33,140 nucleotides of DNA, taken from assembly GCA_938048455.1 (NCBI GenBank), contig CALIUY010000020.1:1-33140 (forward strand), read 5' to 3'. A program made the position numbers and the translations under genes. This DNA comes from an uncultured Desulfobacterales bacterium (GTDB lineage: Bacteria > Desulfobacterota > Desulfobacteria > Desulfobacterales > SpSt-501). This document shows, in pieces, positions 25,904 through 33,140 of the stretch. Numbering within the stretch: the stretch's first letter is position 1; the number at the start of each line of letters is the position of its first letter. Under the pieces are notes generated by a model. It was given only the letters and a program-made list of their open reading frames with translations, was not told where the DNA came from and searched no databases.

Positions 25904-26982
25904 GGCGCACGCATCGCATCGTCGTGTTCCCCGGCGACGGGATCGGCCCGGAGATCGTCGACGCCGCTCTCGAGGTGATGCGGGAGCTCGAGGAGCACCC
26001 GGGGGGATTTCGGCTCGAGCTCGAGTTTCACCGCGCCGGAGCCGCGCTTTACCGCGAAACCGGGGCGGCGATCCTGCCCGACGGGCTCGAGGCCTTCCGC
26101 CGTGCGGGCTGCGCCCTCAAGGGCCCGGTCGGGCTGCCCGAGGTCAGAGGCCCCGACGGGACCGAGGCGGGGCTGCTCGGCGGCATCCTTCGCGGCGGCT
26201 TCGATCTCTTTGCGAATGTACGGCCGATCGCCCTTCTGCCCGGCGTCCCCTGCCCGCTTGCCGGCCACCGACCCGGAGGGATCGATTACGTGATCGTGCG
26301 CGAGAACACCGAAGGGCTTTACCTCTCGCGCGGCCTGGGGCTCGTGACCCGCCAGGCGGCCGCCGACACGCTTCTGCTCACCGCCGCCGGCTGCGAGCGG
26401 ATTTCGCGCTTCGCCTTCAAGACCGCCCTTTCCCGGCCCGCGGGCGCGCCCGCAGACGGCAAGCGCCGCGTCACCCTGGTCGAAAAGAGCAACGTCCTTC
26501 GCTCCTTCGCCTTTTTCCGGCGCATCTTTCTCGAGGTCGCCTCCGAGTTTCCCGAGATCGAGGCCGACTGCCTCTACGTCGATGCCGCCGCGGCCGCTCT
26601 GGTCTCCCGGCCGCAGCACTTCCAGGTGATCGTGACCGAAAACCTCTTCGGCGACATCCTGAGCGATCTGGGGGCGGCGACCGTGGGCGGTCTGGGATTC
26701 TGCGCCGCCGCGAACATCGGCGAGGCCGCGGCCTACTTCGAGCCGATCCACGGCTCGGCCCCCTCGATCGCGGGCCGGGGCCTGGCGAATCCCCTTTCGC
26801 AGATCCGCGCGGGGGCACTCCTGCTCGATTATTTAGGGGAAAAGCAAGCGGCCACCGCGCTCGAGCTGGCCGTGCGCCGCGCCTGCGCGGAAGGAAAGCT
26901 CCGCTTCACGCCGGAGGGGCGCGTGGAGGGCGGAGCGCAAGCCGCCGCCGCCGCGGTGAGGCAGGCCCTGCGCGCCGCCTGA
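25900..26982 (+). CDS. Isocitrate/isopropylmalate dehydrogenase family protein, substrate unknown
   Basis: This 360-residue beta-decarboxylating dehydrogenase oxidises a 2-hydroxy acid and decarboxylates the product. It has FPGDGIGPEIVDAALEV (10-26), the substrate arginines in LRGGFDLFANVRP (97-109; R98, R108), VRENTEGLYL (133-142, R134, Y141), EKSNVLRS (195-202, K196) and the metal-site DILSDLGAATVGGLGF (252-267; D252, D256). It resembles the LeuB/homoisocitrate/tartrate branch more than Icd at 18102-19301. At the substrate-specifying turn before R98 the residues are LLGGIL: Gly94-Gly95 replace the residues that set specificity in LeuB, Icd and homoisocitrate dehydrogenase. It starts at GTG overlapping the prpF stop (GTGA), so translation is coupled. 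The natural substrate is unknown. Confidence 0.85.
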   Translation: MRRTHRIVVFPGDGIGPEIVDAALEVMRELEEHPGGFRLELEFHRAGAALYRETGAAILPDGLEAFRRAGCALKGPVGLPEVRGPDGTEAGLLGGILRGGFDLFANVRPIALLPGVPCPLAGHRPGGIDYVIVRENTEGLYLSRGLGLVTRQAAADTLLLTAAGCERISRFAFKTALSRPAGAPADGKRRVTLVEKSNVLRSFAFFRRIFLEVASEFPEIEADCLYVDAAAAALVSRPQHFQVIVTENLFGDILSDLGAATVGGLGFCAAANIGEAAAYFEPIHGSAPSIAGRGLANPLSQIRAGALLLDYLGEKQAATALELAVRRACAEGKLRFTPEGRVEGGAQAAAAAVRQALRAA

Positions 26983-26992
26983 ACGGGAAGGC

Positions 26993-28105
26993 TCAACCCG
27001 CCGGATCCCGCTCGGCCGCGCTCTGCTCGGCGGCGTTTTTGACGAGCGCCGCCCAGCGGTAGAGCGCGTGCACGAACTTGCTGTAAGGAAGCAGCGCGAA
27101 GAAGGCCGCAACCGCCGCAAGGTGCAGCGCGAGGAGAAGCCCCATGGCCGCGGTGGCGCGCAGGAAGAGCAAAAGCAGCCCCGTCACGTTCACCGCGAGA
27201 AGAAGCCCGAGAAACCCAAGCTCCATCCCCCGCCCGCCTTCGTCTGCGGGCTCGCGGTCCATGCGCGCTTTCAGATAGAGAAGCCCCGCAAGGCCCGCGG
27301 TCATCGCCAGCCCCCCCCCAAGCCCCAGCAGAACGGGAAGGCTTCCCCACGGGTAAGGGGCGGGAAGTCCGAGCCCATGATCGTAAAAAGCGGCGACCGT
27401 GGTCGAGGCCAGCGCCGCCAGGAAACCGTAAAAGACCAAGTGATGGAGCCTCCGTCGCCCGTGGCGGAAGCGCTCGTCGGGGTAGTTGCAGCCGTGGCCC
27501 CCGCCCTCGAGATAGGTGAGCCGCAGCGCATCGAGCAGACCGCGGCGCTGGTTCTTCAGGGCGAAGAACTCGCGGGTCCGGGTGCCCGTCTGCCGGAGAA
27601 AGGAGATCAGGCCCGCCCCGAGCGCGCCAAGCGCGGCGAGGGCAAGAGCCGAGAAGACCCCCACCATCGCCCCGTAGGGGATCATGCGGTAGAACGCCCC
27701 TGCGCCCTCCTGCCGCACCCAGAGTCCGTCCGCGGCGGAGAAGGCCGCCCACAGAAGGAAAACGGCGGCGGCGATCAGGCCTGCCGCCCCCACGGTGCGG
27801 CCGTTTCGCGTGAATAACCCCGCCAAGCCTTTCGGCCGTGCGAATCCCCGCCAGCTCGCGCGCCGCAGTTCCGCAAGCGCGCGCGGCACGTTCACGGCGA
27901 ACTCGTGCGGCGGCGCGTACTGGCAGGCGTACCAGCAGCCGCGACAGTTGTGGCAGAGGTTGGCGAGGTAGCGCAGGTCCGCGGCGGTGAAGGTGCGCCG
28001 CAGCTCCATCGCCGGGAACACGGCGCAGAAGCCCTCGCAATAGCGGCAGGCGTTGCAAATGGTCATCACGCGCTCCGCTTCCCGCAACGGCTCACCCCCG
28101 GACAT
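26993..28105 (-). CDS. tcuB: Tricarballylate utilisation protein TcuB (CitB-like electron-transfer protein)
   Basis: In Salmonella TcuB reoxidises the flavin of TcuA and passes electrons to the membrane. The 370-residue protein has two ferredoxin-like clusters with cysteines 17, 20, 23, 27 (CNACRYCEGFC) and 51, 54, 57, 61 (CHNCRGCWYAC), then five or six membrane segments from about residue 105. Histidines in RHGRRRLHHLVFYGF may be haem ligands. Length is near that of Salmonella TcuB. Its ATG overlaps the tcuA stop by 14 bases. It ends 10 bp from the convergent dehydrogenase gene, with no terminator between them. Confidence 0.92.
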   Translation of the reverse strand: MSGGEPLREAERVMTICNACRYCEGFCAVFPAMELRRTFTAADLRYLANLCHNCRGCWYACQYAPPHEFAVNVPRALAELRRASWRGFARPKGLAGLFTRNGRTVGAAGLIAAAVFLLWAAFSAADGLWVRQEGAGAFYRMIPYGAMVGVFSALALAALGALGAGLISFLRQTGTRTREFFALKNQRRGLLDALRLTYLEGGGHGCNYPDERFRHGRRRLHHLVFYGFLAALASTTVAAFYDHGLGLPAPYPWGSLPVLLGLGGGLAMTAGLAGLLYLKARMDREPADEGGRGMELGFLGLLLAVNVTGLLLLFLRATAAMGLLLALHLAAVAAFFALLPYSKFVHALYRWAALVKNAAEQSAAERDPAG

Positions 28106-29501
28106 GGCGCGCGGCCTCCCTTCCTGCGATGCGCCCGAAGACGGTCCCGATCGTCATCCCGAAACCGGCCATGTAGCCCTGGCCGAGGATGTTCCCGGAC
28201 ATGATCTCGCCTGCGGCGAAGAGGTTCTCAAAGGGCCTCCCGTCTTCGCCGAGGACATGTGCCGTTTCATCGACTCCGACCCCGAGGTAGGTGAAGGTGA
28301 TCCCCGGGCGGAGCGGGTAGCCGTAGAAAGGCGGGGTGTCGAGCGGTCGCGCCCAGTGGCTCTTCGGCGGTTCGAGACTTTCGGTGCGGCAGTCATCGAG
28401 GCTTGCCGGGTCGAAATTCCCGGGCCGCACGGCGCGGTTGAAGGCCGCAACCGTCTCTTCGACCGCACGCACCGGAAGGCCGAAACGGCGGGCGAGTTCG
28501 CCGATCGTGCGCCCCTCGAGCGGCGGGAAGACCGAGGGCATGAAAAGCGACAGCGCTTTCGCGTCGATCAGGCAGAAGGCCTCTTGGCCGGGCTGACCGG
28601 CGACGAGCCGGCCCCAGATGGCGTAACGCTTGGGCCAGAAGTTTTCGCCCTCGTCGTAGAAGCGCTTTCCCTCGCGGTTGACCACGATCCCGAAGGGGAT
28701 GCAATCGAGCCGGGTGACGATCCCGCCGTCGTAGCGCGGCGCGCGGCCGTCGACGGCGACCGCATGGCACTGGCGCGGATCGCCGACGGCCTTCGCCCCG
28801 CGCGCCAGCAGCGTACGGAGCACGCGGCCCGTATCGTAAGGGCTGCCGCGAATGACAAAACGCTCGGCCGCCTCCCCCCAGATCTCCTTGAGCCAGGCGA
28901 GATCGGCCTGAAAGCCGCCTGCGGCGCAGACGCAGGCCGCCGCCGCAATGCGCCGTTCGCCTCCCTGCTCGCGCACGAGTGCGGCGCGGAAGCGGCCGTT
29001 TTCGATCTCGAGGTCGACCGCCTCGGCCTCGTAGCGGATTTCGACCCCCAGCCGCGCGGCGGTCGCGTAATAAGCGTTGACCAGCGCCTTGCCTCCGCCC
29101 AGAAAATGGGCGTTGGTCCGCGCCAGATGCAGTGTGCCCCGAAGCGGGGGCTGGAACTTCGCCCCGTGGGCCTCCATCCAGGCGCCCACGTCCTCGGAGC
29201 CGCGGATGACGAGCCGTGCGAGCGCCTCGGTCGTCTTCCCGCCGGTCACCAGCACGAGATCGTCCCAAAACTCCTCTTCGAGGTAAGCGCCCTGGAGGTA
29301 AGGGGTGGGCTTGCGGTGCAGAAAGCGCAGGTTCCGCGTGTGGCGGCTGTTTCCGCCGCGGAAGGCCTTGGGGGAACTTTCGAGCAGGATCACCCGCGCA
29401 CCGGCCTCGGCTGCGCTCATCGCCGCGCACAGGGCCGCATTTCCGCCGCCGATTACGAGGACGTCGCAGGAATCGCCCTGAGAAACATGGGTACGGCTCA
29501 T
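28092..29501 (-). CDS. tcuA: FAD-dependent tricarballylate dehydrogenase TcuA
   Basis: TcuA oxidises tricarballylate to cis-aconitate. The 469-residue flavoprotein is of the succinate dehydrogenase/fumarate reductase family. It starts with the dinucleotide motif DVLVIGGGNAALCAAMSA (13-30, GGGNAA), E41 for ribose, then FRGGNSRHTRNLRF (47-60), the TcuA hallmark. The C-terminal part has TYLGVGVDETAHVL and NLFAAGEIMSGNILGQGYM. The ATG at 29501 fits an SD (GAAGGGG) and the Salmonella length; a longer upstream frame has no family sequence. It leads tcuA-tcuB. A GAAAC/GTTTC operator lies 143-167 bp upstream. Unlike Salmonella the neighbours lack TcuR (LysR type) and TcuC (MFS); a PrpR-type activator and TctABC replace them. 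Confidence 0.93.
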   Translation of the reverse strand: MSRTHVSQGDSCDVLVIGGGNAALCAAMSAAEAGARVILLESSPKAFRGGNSRHTRNLRFLHRKPTPYLQGAYLEEEFWDDLVLVTGGKTTEALARLVIRGSEDVGAWMEAHGAKFQPPLRGTLHLARTNAHFLGGGKALVNAYYATAARLGVEIRYEAEAVDLEIENGRFRAALVREQGGERRIAAAACVCAAGGFQADLAWLKEIWGEAAERFVIRGSPYDTGRVLRTLLARGAKAVGDPRQCHAVAVDGRAPRYDGGIVTRLDCIPFGIVVNREGKRFYDEGENFWPKRYAIWGRLVAGQPGQEAFCLIDAKALSLFMPSVFPPLEGRTIGELARRFGLPVRAVEETVAAFNRAVRPGNFDPASLDDCRTESLEPPKSHWARPLDTPPFYGYPLRPGITFTYLGVGVDETAHVLGEDGRPFENLFAAGEIMSGNILGQGYMAGFGMTIGTVFGRIAGREAARHVRG

Positions 29502-29855
29502 GAAAAACAGCCCCTTCGCCCGTTTGCGCCGAAGACCGGCCGAGGCTGTTCCGGCAAAGATCAAAAAGCATACCAAGAGAGCACAGGGACCGCAATCACG
29601 CGCGGGGCGCGAGGTTTATTGCTCTTGCGGCGTTTCCCGGGGGGTTTCGCTTGAAACAACCTGTTTCAGAAGCCGCCGCTTTGCAGGTTTTCGCTCCGCT
29701 TTTGGCGGCAAAGCCGGATCCCGCCCGCGATGATTTACCGGGAATCGTTCTTGACGGCCGCGGGCGGTCTCGGTTAAGTAGACAAATCCCTGTTGAACCG
29801 GCCCTGGCGCAGGCTGAAGGGTTAGCGCTTTCGAGTCGCTCAAAGGGATGGGCCC
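29502..29855. other. Divergent regulatory region of tcuA and the PAS-LuxR gene
   Basis: These 354 bases hold no gene. Seen are the inverted-repeat operator at 29644-29668 and two overlapping inverted repeats: GCCGCC (29672-29677) with GGCGGC (29704-29709), and GCTTTGC (29678-29684) with GCAAAGC (29708-29714). A weak sigma70-like pair TTGACG-N17-TTAAGT occurs near 29751-29779, plus strand. I found no acceptable sigma54 site for tcuA: the best minus-strand candidate near 29528-29541 matches only the GG and GC dinucleotides. Confidence 0.45.
29644..29668. promoter_or_regulatory. Shared inverted-repeat operator, copy B (upstream of tcuA)
   Basis: TGAAACAACCTGTTTCA (29652-29668) is a perfect 7+7 inverted repeat around ACC. 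With GTTTC at 29644-29648 it reads GTTTC-N4-GAAAC-N5-GTTTC. Read toward tcuA (minus strand) this is GAAAC-N5-GTTTC-N4-GAAAC, nearly identical in layout to the copy at 22680-22706 (GAAAC-N5-GTTTC-N6-GAAAC). It is a probable enhancer for the activator of the tricarboxylate island. Confidence 0.6.
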
Positions 29856-31331
29856 ATGCCGCAGGATACCCGCGCCGGCAGCCGTCGATTCTCAGCCGAA
29901 AAGGAATTGCCCGGCGCGATCGTGTCCCCGAAAAACGCCGGGACGGCTCGATCCGTCCTCTCCGCCTCCCCCGCCGTTACGATCGCCGACCTCACGGCCG
30001 AGGCCGGATCCGCCCTCCTCGGTCTCCTCCAGGCGAGCCCCATCGGTCTTGCCATCACGACCTTCGACGAGGGCCGCTACATCGAGGTGAGCGCAAGCGA
30101 AACCCCGCTGACCGGCTATACGCGCGAAGAGATGCTCGGCCGGCGCGCGCTTGATCTCGGCTTCTACGATGACCCCGAAGACGCCCAAGAGGTGCGCCGT
30201 TTGCTCATCGCCCGAGGCACGGTGCAGAACTACCCGTTTCGTTTCCGGAAAAAATCGGGCGAGCTGCGCTGGGGCCTCATTTCGGCGAACTTGATCGAAT
30301 TTGCGGGCAAAAGCTGCCTGCTCTCGACCGTGGTCGACGTAACCGATCTGCGCACCATGGAGAGGGCGCACAAGCTGAACGAGGCGCGCATCCTTCTTGC
30401 CTCGCAAAGCTCGACGGTCGGCTGGTGGGAATGGGAGATCGGCGAAGGGATCGTCCGCTGCAACGACTATTACTTCACCATGCTCGGCTACGCCCCGCAG
30501 GAGTTTCCCGTCACCTACGAAGCCTGGAAGGATCTGCTGCACCCCGAAGACCGGCAGTTGTCGATTGCCGTCGTCGAGGAGATGCTCGCCGGGTCCCGGG
30601 AGGCCTTTGACCTGGAATGCCGGCTGCGTCGTCGCGACGGCGGCTACCACTGGGTGCGGGGCATCGGGCGCGTTCTCTCGCAAAGCCCCGAAGGCTTGCC
30701 GCTTCAGGCCTTCGGCCTGCATGTCGACATTCACGACCGCAAAACCTCCGAGGAACGCCTGCGGCGTTTCAACGAGGAACTCGAACGTCTCGTGCACGAG
30801 CGCACGGCCGAGCTCGAGCGCTCCAACGAGGATTTGCGCCGCGAAACCGAGGCGCGCCGTGCCGCCGAGGCCGAACTGCGCGCGCTGACCGAGGAGTTAA
30901 CCCAGATCAACAACGCCCTCCAGGTGGTGCTGCGCAAGAGCCGCGAGGAAAGCGATCAACAGATACGCCGTATCGTGAACACGTTGCACGAGCTGGTGCT
31001 CCCCCATATCGAAAGTTTGCATAACAGCGGTCTAAGCCACCGGCAGGCGGTGCACCTCGATCTTCTTCAGGAAACCCTGCGCGGCATTTCCTTTAGCGAA
31101 ATTCAACTCTTGGAGGAAGTCCAGCGCCGCCTCACCCCGGCCGAGTTCAGGATCGCCCGCTTGATCCGGTCAGGTAAAACATCAAAAGAAATTGCAGAGT
31201 TGTTGTCTGTTTCGCCGCGCACCGTCGAAACCCACCGCAAGCATATCCGCCGCAAGTTGAAACTTCAGGAGCGATCAAAGAATCTCAATAGTTTCCTCGC
31301 CTCCCTAGCGGAACCCAAAAATAACTGCTAA
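29856..31331 (+). CDS. PAS-domain LuxR-type transcriptional regulator
   Basis: The 491-residue cytoplasmic protein has two PAS domains (about residues 50-165, with LTGYTREEMLGR and a PAC end VVDVTDLRTME, and about 180-300, with NDYYFTMLGYAPQEF and GLHVDIHDRKTSEERLRR). A long coiled coil (about 300-390, NEELERLVHERTAELERSNE) follows, then a LuxR helix-turn-helix (LTPAEFRIARLIRSGKTSKEIAELLSVSPRTVETHRKHI, about 425-470). No receiver or kinase domain is present, so it is a one-component sensor whose ligand is unknown. PAS-LuxR families are numerous in Desulfobacterota. Start ATG at 29856 with AAGGGA upstream. It may control tcuA, from which it is divergent, or the LuxR gene downstream. Confidence 0.85.
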   Translation: MPQDTRAGSRRFSAEKELPGAIVSPKNAGTARSVLSASPAVTIADLTAEAGSALLGLLQASPIGLAITTFDEGRYIEVSASETPLTGYTREEMLGRRALDLGFYDDPEDAQEVRRLLIARGTVQNYPFRFRKKSGELRWGLISANLIEFAGKSCLLSTVVDVTDLRTMERAHKLNEARILLASQSSTVGWWEWEIGEGIVRCNDYYFTMLGYAPQEFPVTYEAWKDLLHPEDRQLSIAVVEEMLAGSREAFDLECRLRRRDGGYHWVRGIGRVLSQSPEGLPLQAFGLHVDIHDRKTSEERLRRFNEELERLVHERTAELERSNEDLRRETEARRAAEAELRALTEELTQINNALQVVLRKSREESDQQIRRIVNTLHELVLPHIESLHNSGLSHRQAVHLDLLQETLRGISFSEIQLLEEVQRRLTPAEFRIARLIRSGKTSKEIAELLSVSPRTVETHRKHIRRKLKLQERSKNLNSFLASLAEPKNNC

Positions 31332-31345
31332 TCGGTATTTTTTGT

Positions 31346-31373
31346 ACCCATTTTATACCCTATCAATATGGGT
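31346..31373. promoter_or_regulatory. Inverted repeat between the two LuxR genes
   Basis: ACCCAT (31346-31351) and ATGGGT (31368-31373) form an inverted repeat with a 16-base AT-rich spacer; TACCC is repeated inside it. It lies 15 bp after the PAS-LuxR stop and 70 bp before the next gene, where a promoter would be expected. It could be an operator for either LuxR protein or a weak stem. Function is not known. Confidence 0.3.
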
Positions 31374-31442
31374 TGAATTGCTTTCTACTTCTTCGTAGAT
31401 TGCCGATCGTTGTCGATCGGCATCAGCGGAGGGAGGGCTGGG

Positions 31443-32759
31443 ATGACCCGATTGGCGGAAGCCGCGCGTGCGCTCTTCGCAGGCCTGCAACCGGATCCCG
31501 AGCGCAACCTCCGTCTGATCGTCCAGCACACCGCCAAATGGCTCGGCTGCGAATGCGCCGCGCTCGGCTGGGTCGAAGACTCCGCCGCCGGTCCACGCTT
31601 CCGGGCCGCCTTCCGCCTCGATCCTTCGCCATCCCCTGTCCGCGAGGCGGCGCGCGAGATCTGTCGAGCGCTCCTCGATAACGCCGACATTTGTGCCGAA
31701 AGCGGCTTCTGCCCGCCGAACCCGCGGTTTCGAAGCTTTCTCGCTCACCCCGTCCTGCTCGATGGACGCACCCGCGGCGCGCTCCTCGCGCTCGACGGTC
31801 GCGAGCGTCGCTTCGGCCAAGAGGAGTTCTCCCTGATCGGGTTCCTGGCGAACCTCGCTGCGGCCGAGGAAGGAAAGCGCCTCGCCGAAGCGACGGGTGC
31901 GCAACTCGCCGCTCTCGAAGCCGTCTTCGAGGCCGTCATCACCGCCCGCCGGCTCGCCGCCTCCTGCGAGGAGTTTCTCGACCGCTGCCTTGCATCCCTC
32001 TGCGCTGTGCTCGGGCTGGAAGGAGCCTTCTTTGTCGGCGAGCAATCGGACGGAAATCCTCCGCTGGGCAGCCGCTTTCATCCCCTCCGCGCCGATAAAG
32101 GCTGGACGAAGATCGACCCGGCCATGCCTCTTTTCGCCAACCCGCAGCTTGCCTCACTTCCGGAGGGCCCCTTCCTCATCGAAGCCGACCCCGCCCTGCC
32201 GCGGCCGCCTTTCTCCCGTCGTGGAGTCAACGGCTGGATCATTTGCCCTGTCCGCAGCAACGGGACCAGACTGGGAGTGCTTGGCTTCGAGCTTCAGAGA
32301 AAAAAGAAGTGTCCCGATTCCGCGTTGTTCAAAAACGCCGCCGTCGCCGCCCGCCTGTTCGAGATGGGCCTCGAGGAATTTATCCTGCGCGAAGGGATCG
32401 CCTCTCTTCAGCGGGTGGTGCGGGAGATCTCCGTTCTCATCGATCCGCAGCCGGCAACAGAGGCCTCCGGCGCGACCGCCGCCGCGGGGAAGGAGAACCC
32501 GCTTCGGGATCTCGAGCGCTCCCTTCTTGACCTTGGCGAGCGTATCCGGGTGAAAAGGCGCTTCGCCTACCGTAACCTGAGTCCGACCGAGATCCAAATC
32601 GCAAACCTCATCCGCGAGGGCCGCTCGAGCAAAGACATCGCCGATAGGCTCCATCTCTCCCCGCGCACGGTCCACACCCACCGTTATAACATTCGCAAAA
32701 AACTGAACCTCTCCGGGGGAGGGAAAAACCTCCGCGCACATCTTGCCGCCATGGAGTGA
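31443..32759 (+). CDS. LuxR-type regulator with GAF-like sensor region
   Basis: The 438-residue protein has no membrane segment. Residues about 10-160 have the pattern of a GAF domain (LFAGLQPDPERNLRLIVQHTAKWLGCECAALGWV, then HPVLLDGRTRGALLALDG and FSLIGFLANLAA). A second GAF-like region follows (about 170-310). The C-terminus has the LuxR helix-turn-helix LSPTEIQIANLIREGRSSKDIADRLHLSPRTVHTHRYNI (about 383-421) and a tail GGGKNLRAHLAAME. The previous regulator ends in a similar tail, so the two are likely paralogues. ATG at 31443 is chosen for GGAGGGAGGG upstream; a TTG 33 bases earlier is possible. It is followed 9 bp later by a small STAS-like gene. Confidence 0.78.
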   Translation: MTRLAEAARALFAGLQPDPERNLRLIVQHTAKWLGCECAALGWVEDSAAGPRFRAAFRLDPSPSPVREAAREICRALLDNADICAESGFCPPNPRFRSFLAHPVLLDGRTRGALLALDGRERRFGQEEFSLIGFLANLAAAEEGKRLAEATGAQLAALEAVFEAVITARRLAASCEEFLDRCLASLCAVLGLEGAFFVGEQSDGNPPLGSRFHPLRADKGWTKIDPAMPLFANPQLASLPEGPFLIEADPALPRPPFSRRGVNGWIICPVRSNGTRLGVLGFELQRKKKCPDSALFKNAAVAARLFEMGLEEFILREGIASLQRVVREISVLIDPQPATEASGATAAAGKENPLRDLERSLLDLGERIRVKRRFAYRNLSPTEIQIANLIREGRSSKDIADRLHLSPRTVHTHRYNIRKKLNLSGGGKNLRAHLAAME

Positions 32760-32768
32760 GCGCCGGAC

Positions 32769-33140
32769 ATGAGCGTCAAGGATCCTTTCCCCGGCTCCCT
32801 GGTCCAACGCTCGCTTGAAGGCCCTATCGACGGCGAGGCCTTCAGCCATACGCTGCGGGAGATCCTCTGCTGCCTGTGTTTTCAAGGCGCCCGCAGCATC
32901 CTGCTCGACTGCAGCAAGGCCAACCTTTGCTTCTGCAGCACGGGCGATCTTCTCGACATCGCAATGAAAATCGCCCCTTTCCGCCCGAGCCGCATCGTGC
33001 GCATCGCCCATATCGTCAACGCCTCCGACCCCGAGCAACTGCGCACCTGGCGCATGCTCGAGACCGTCCTCGAAATGGAAGGCTTCCGCTACCGGTTCTT
33101 TTTCGATCCCCAGGAAGCTCAGGCTTGGCTTGAGGAGTAA
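32769..33140 (+). CDS. Small STAS/SpoIIAA-like protein (tentative)
   Basis: This 123-residue protein is complete: its TAA stop is the last codon of the window. It lies 9 bp after the GAF-LuxR gene and is probably cotranscribed. The pattern (GAFSHTLREIL-like helix, ILLDCSKANLCF strand, RIVRIAHIV, then MEGFRYRFFFDPQEAQAWL) resembles the SpoIIAA-like/STAS family of stress and anti-sigma-partner domains, often found with PAS/GAF sensors. There are five cysteines in the first 60 residues (CCLC around 34-37). No catalytic motif is recognised and the family call is uncertain. Confidence 0.55.
   Translation: MSVKDPFPGSLVQRSLEGPIDGEAFSHTLREILCCLCFQGARSILLDCSKANLCFCSTGDLLDIAMKIAPFRPSRIVRIAHIVNASDPEQLRTWRMLETVLEMEGFRYRFFFDPQEAQAWLEE

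Noticed and set aside
29502-29640. Sigma54 promoter for tcuA
   Set aside because: Checked all GC-N10-CC spacings on the minus strand; the only exact spacing (29528-29541) lacks the TTGC and TGGCA context.

Overview
The window is GC-rich, gene-dense bacterial chromosome with almost no spacer DNA. A diderm with a diaminopimelate-type wall is indicated by Mpl (murein tripeptide recycling) and a signal-peptide TctC. An MglA-like GTPase, a soluble PAS sensor and a GAF-like sensor with LuxR heads, a RayT-type transposase with a DnaA-like tail and a eukaryote-like NADP isocitrate dehydrogenase together suggest a member of the former Deltaproteobacteria (Desulfobacterota or relatives). This is an inference from gene content; there is no rRNA to test it.

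Layout. Positions 1-175 (minus): tRNA-Lys and tRNA-Glu behind a near-consensus sigma70 promoter. 251-3286 (minus): a biotin operon birA-bioY-bioM-bioN preceded by a classical BirA operator. 3413-6161 (minus): mpl and hemL. 6334-6408: tRNA-Val(CAC) with its own promoter and a strong hairpin downstream, followed by a gene-poor stretch. 6812-7651: an MglA-family GTPase with a changed catalytic position. 7688-8551 (minus): a Nudix hydrolase with an insertion inside its Nudix box. 8927-11859: a three-gene set of a membrane-anchored NEW3-type protein, an ABC ATPase and an ABC-2 permease. 11996-13930 (minus): groES-groEL with terminator. 14155-15504 (minus): an NADP-type glutamate dehydrogenase homologue lacking its catalytic lysine. 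15607-18046: a RayT/REP-type transposase only 4 bp from a penicillin-binding transpeptidase.

18102-29501 is the most interesting block, a tricarboxylate-use island. A minus-strand operon tctC-tctB-tctA-icd (tripartite tricarboxylate transporter plus NADP isocitrate dehydrogenase) diverges from a PrpR-type sigma54 activator. The activator is followed by a consensus sigma54 promoter driving prpF (aconitate/methylaconitate isomerase family), which is coupled to a second beta-decarboxylating dehydrogenase. Facing them is tcuA-tcuB (tricarballylate dehydrogenase and its electron-transfer partner). The same inverted-repeat motif (GAAAC-N5-GTTTC plus a third half-site) lies at the activator/tct divergent region and upstream of tcuA, so the transcription units probably form one regulon. 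The expected flow is uptake by TctABC, TcuAB oxidation of tricarballylate to cis-aconitate, PrpF isomerisation, aconitase (not in this window), then Icd to 2-oxoglutarate.

29856-33140 holds two LuxR-type regulators, one with PAS domains and one with a GAF-like sensor region, and a small STAS/SpoIIAA-like protein. No CRISPR array, rRNA, prophage or restriction system is visible.
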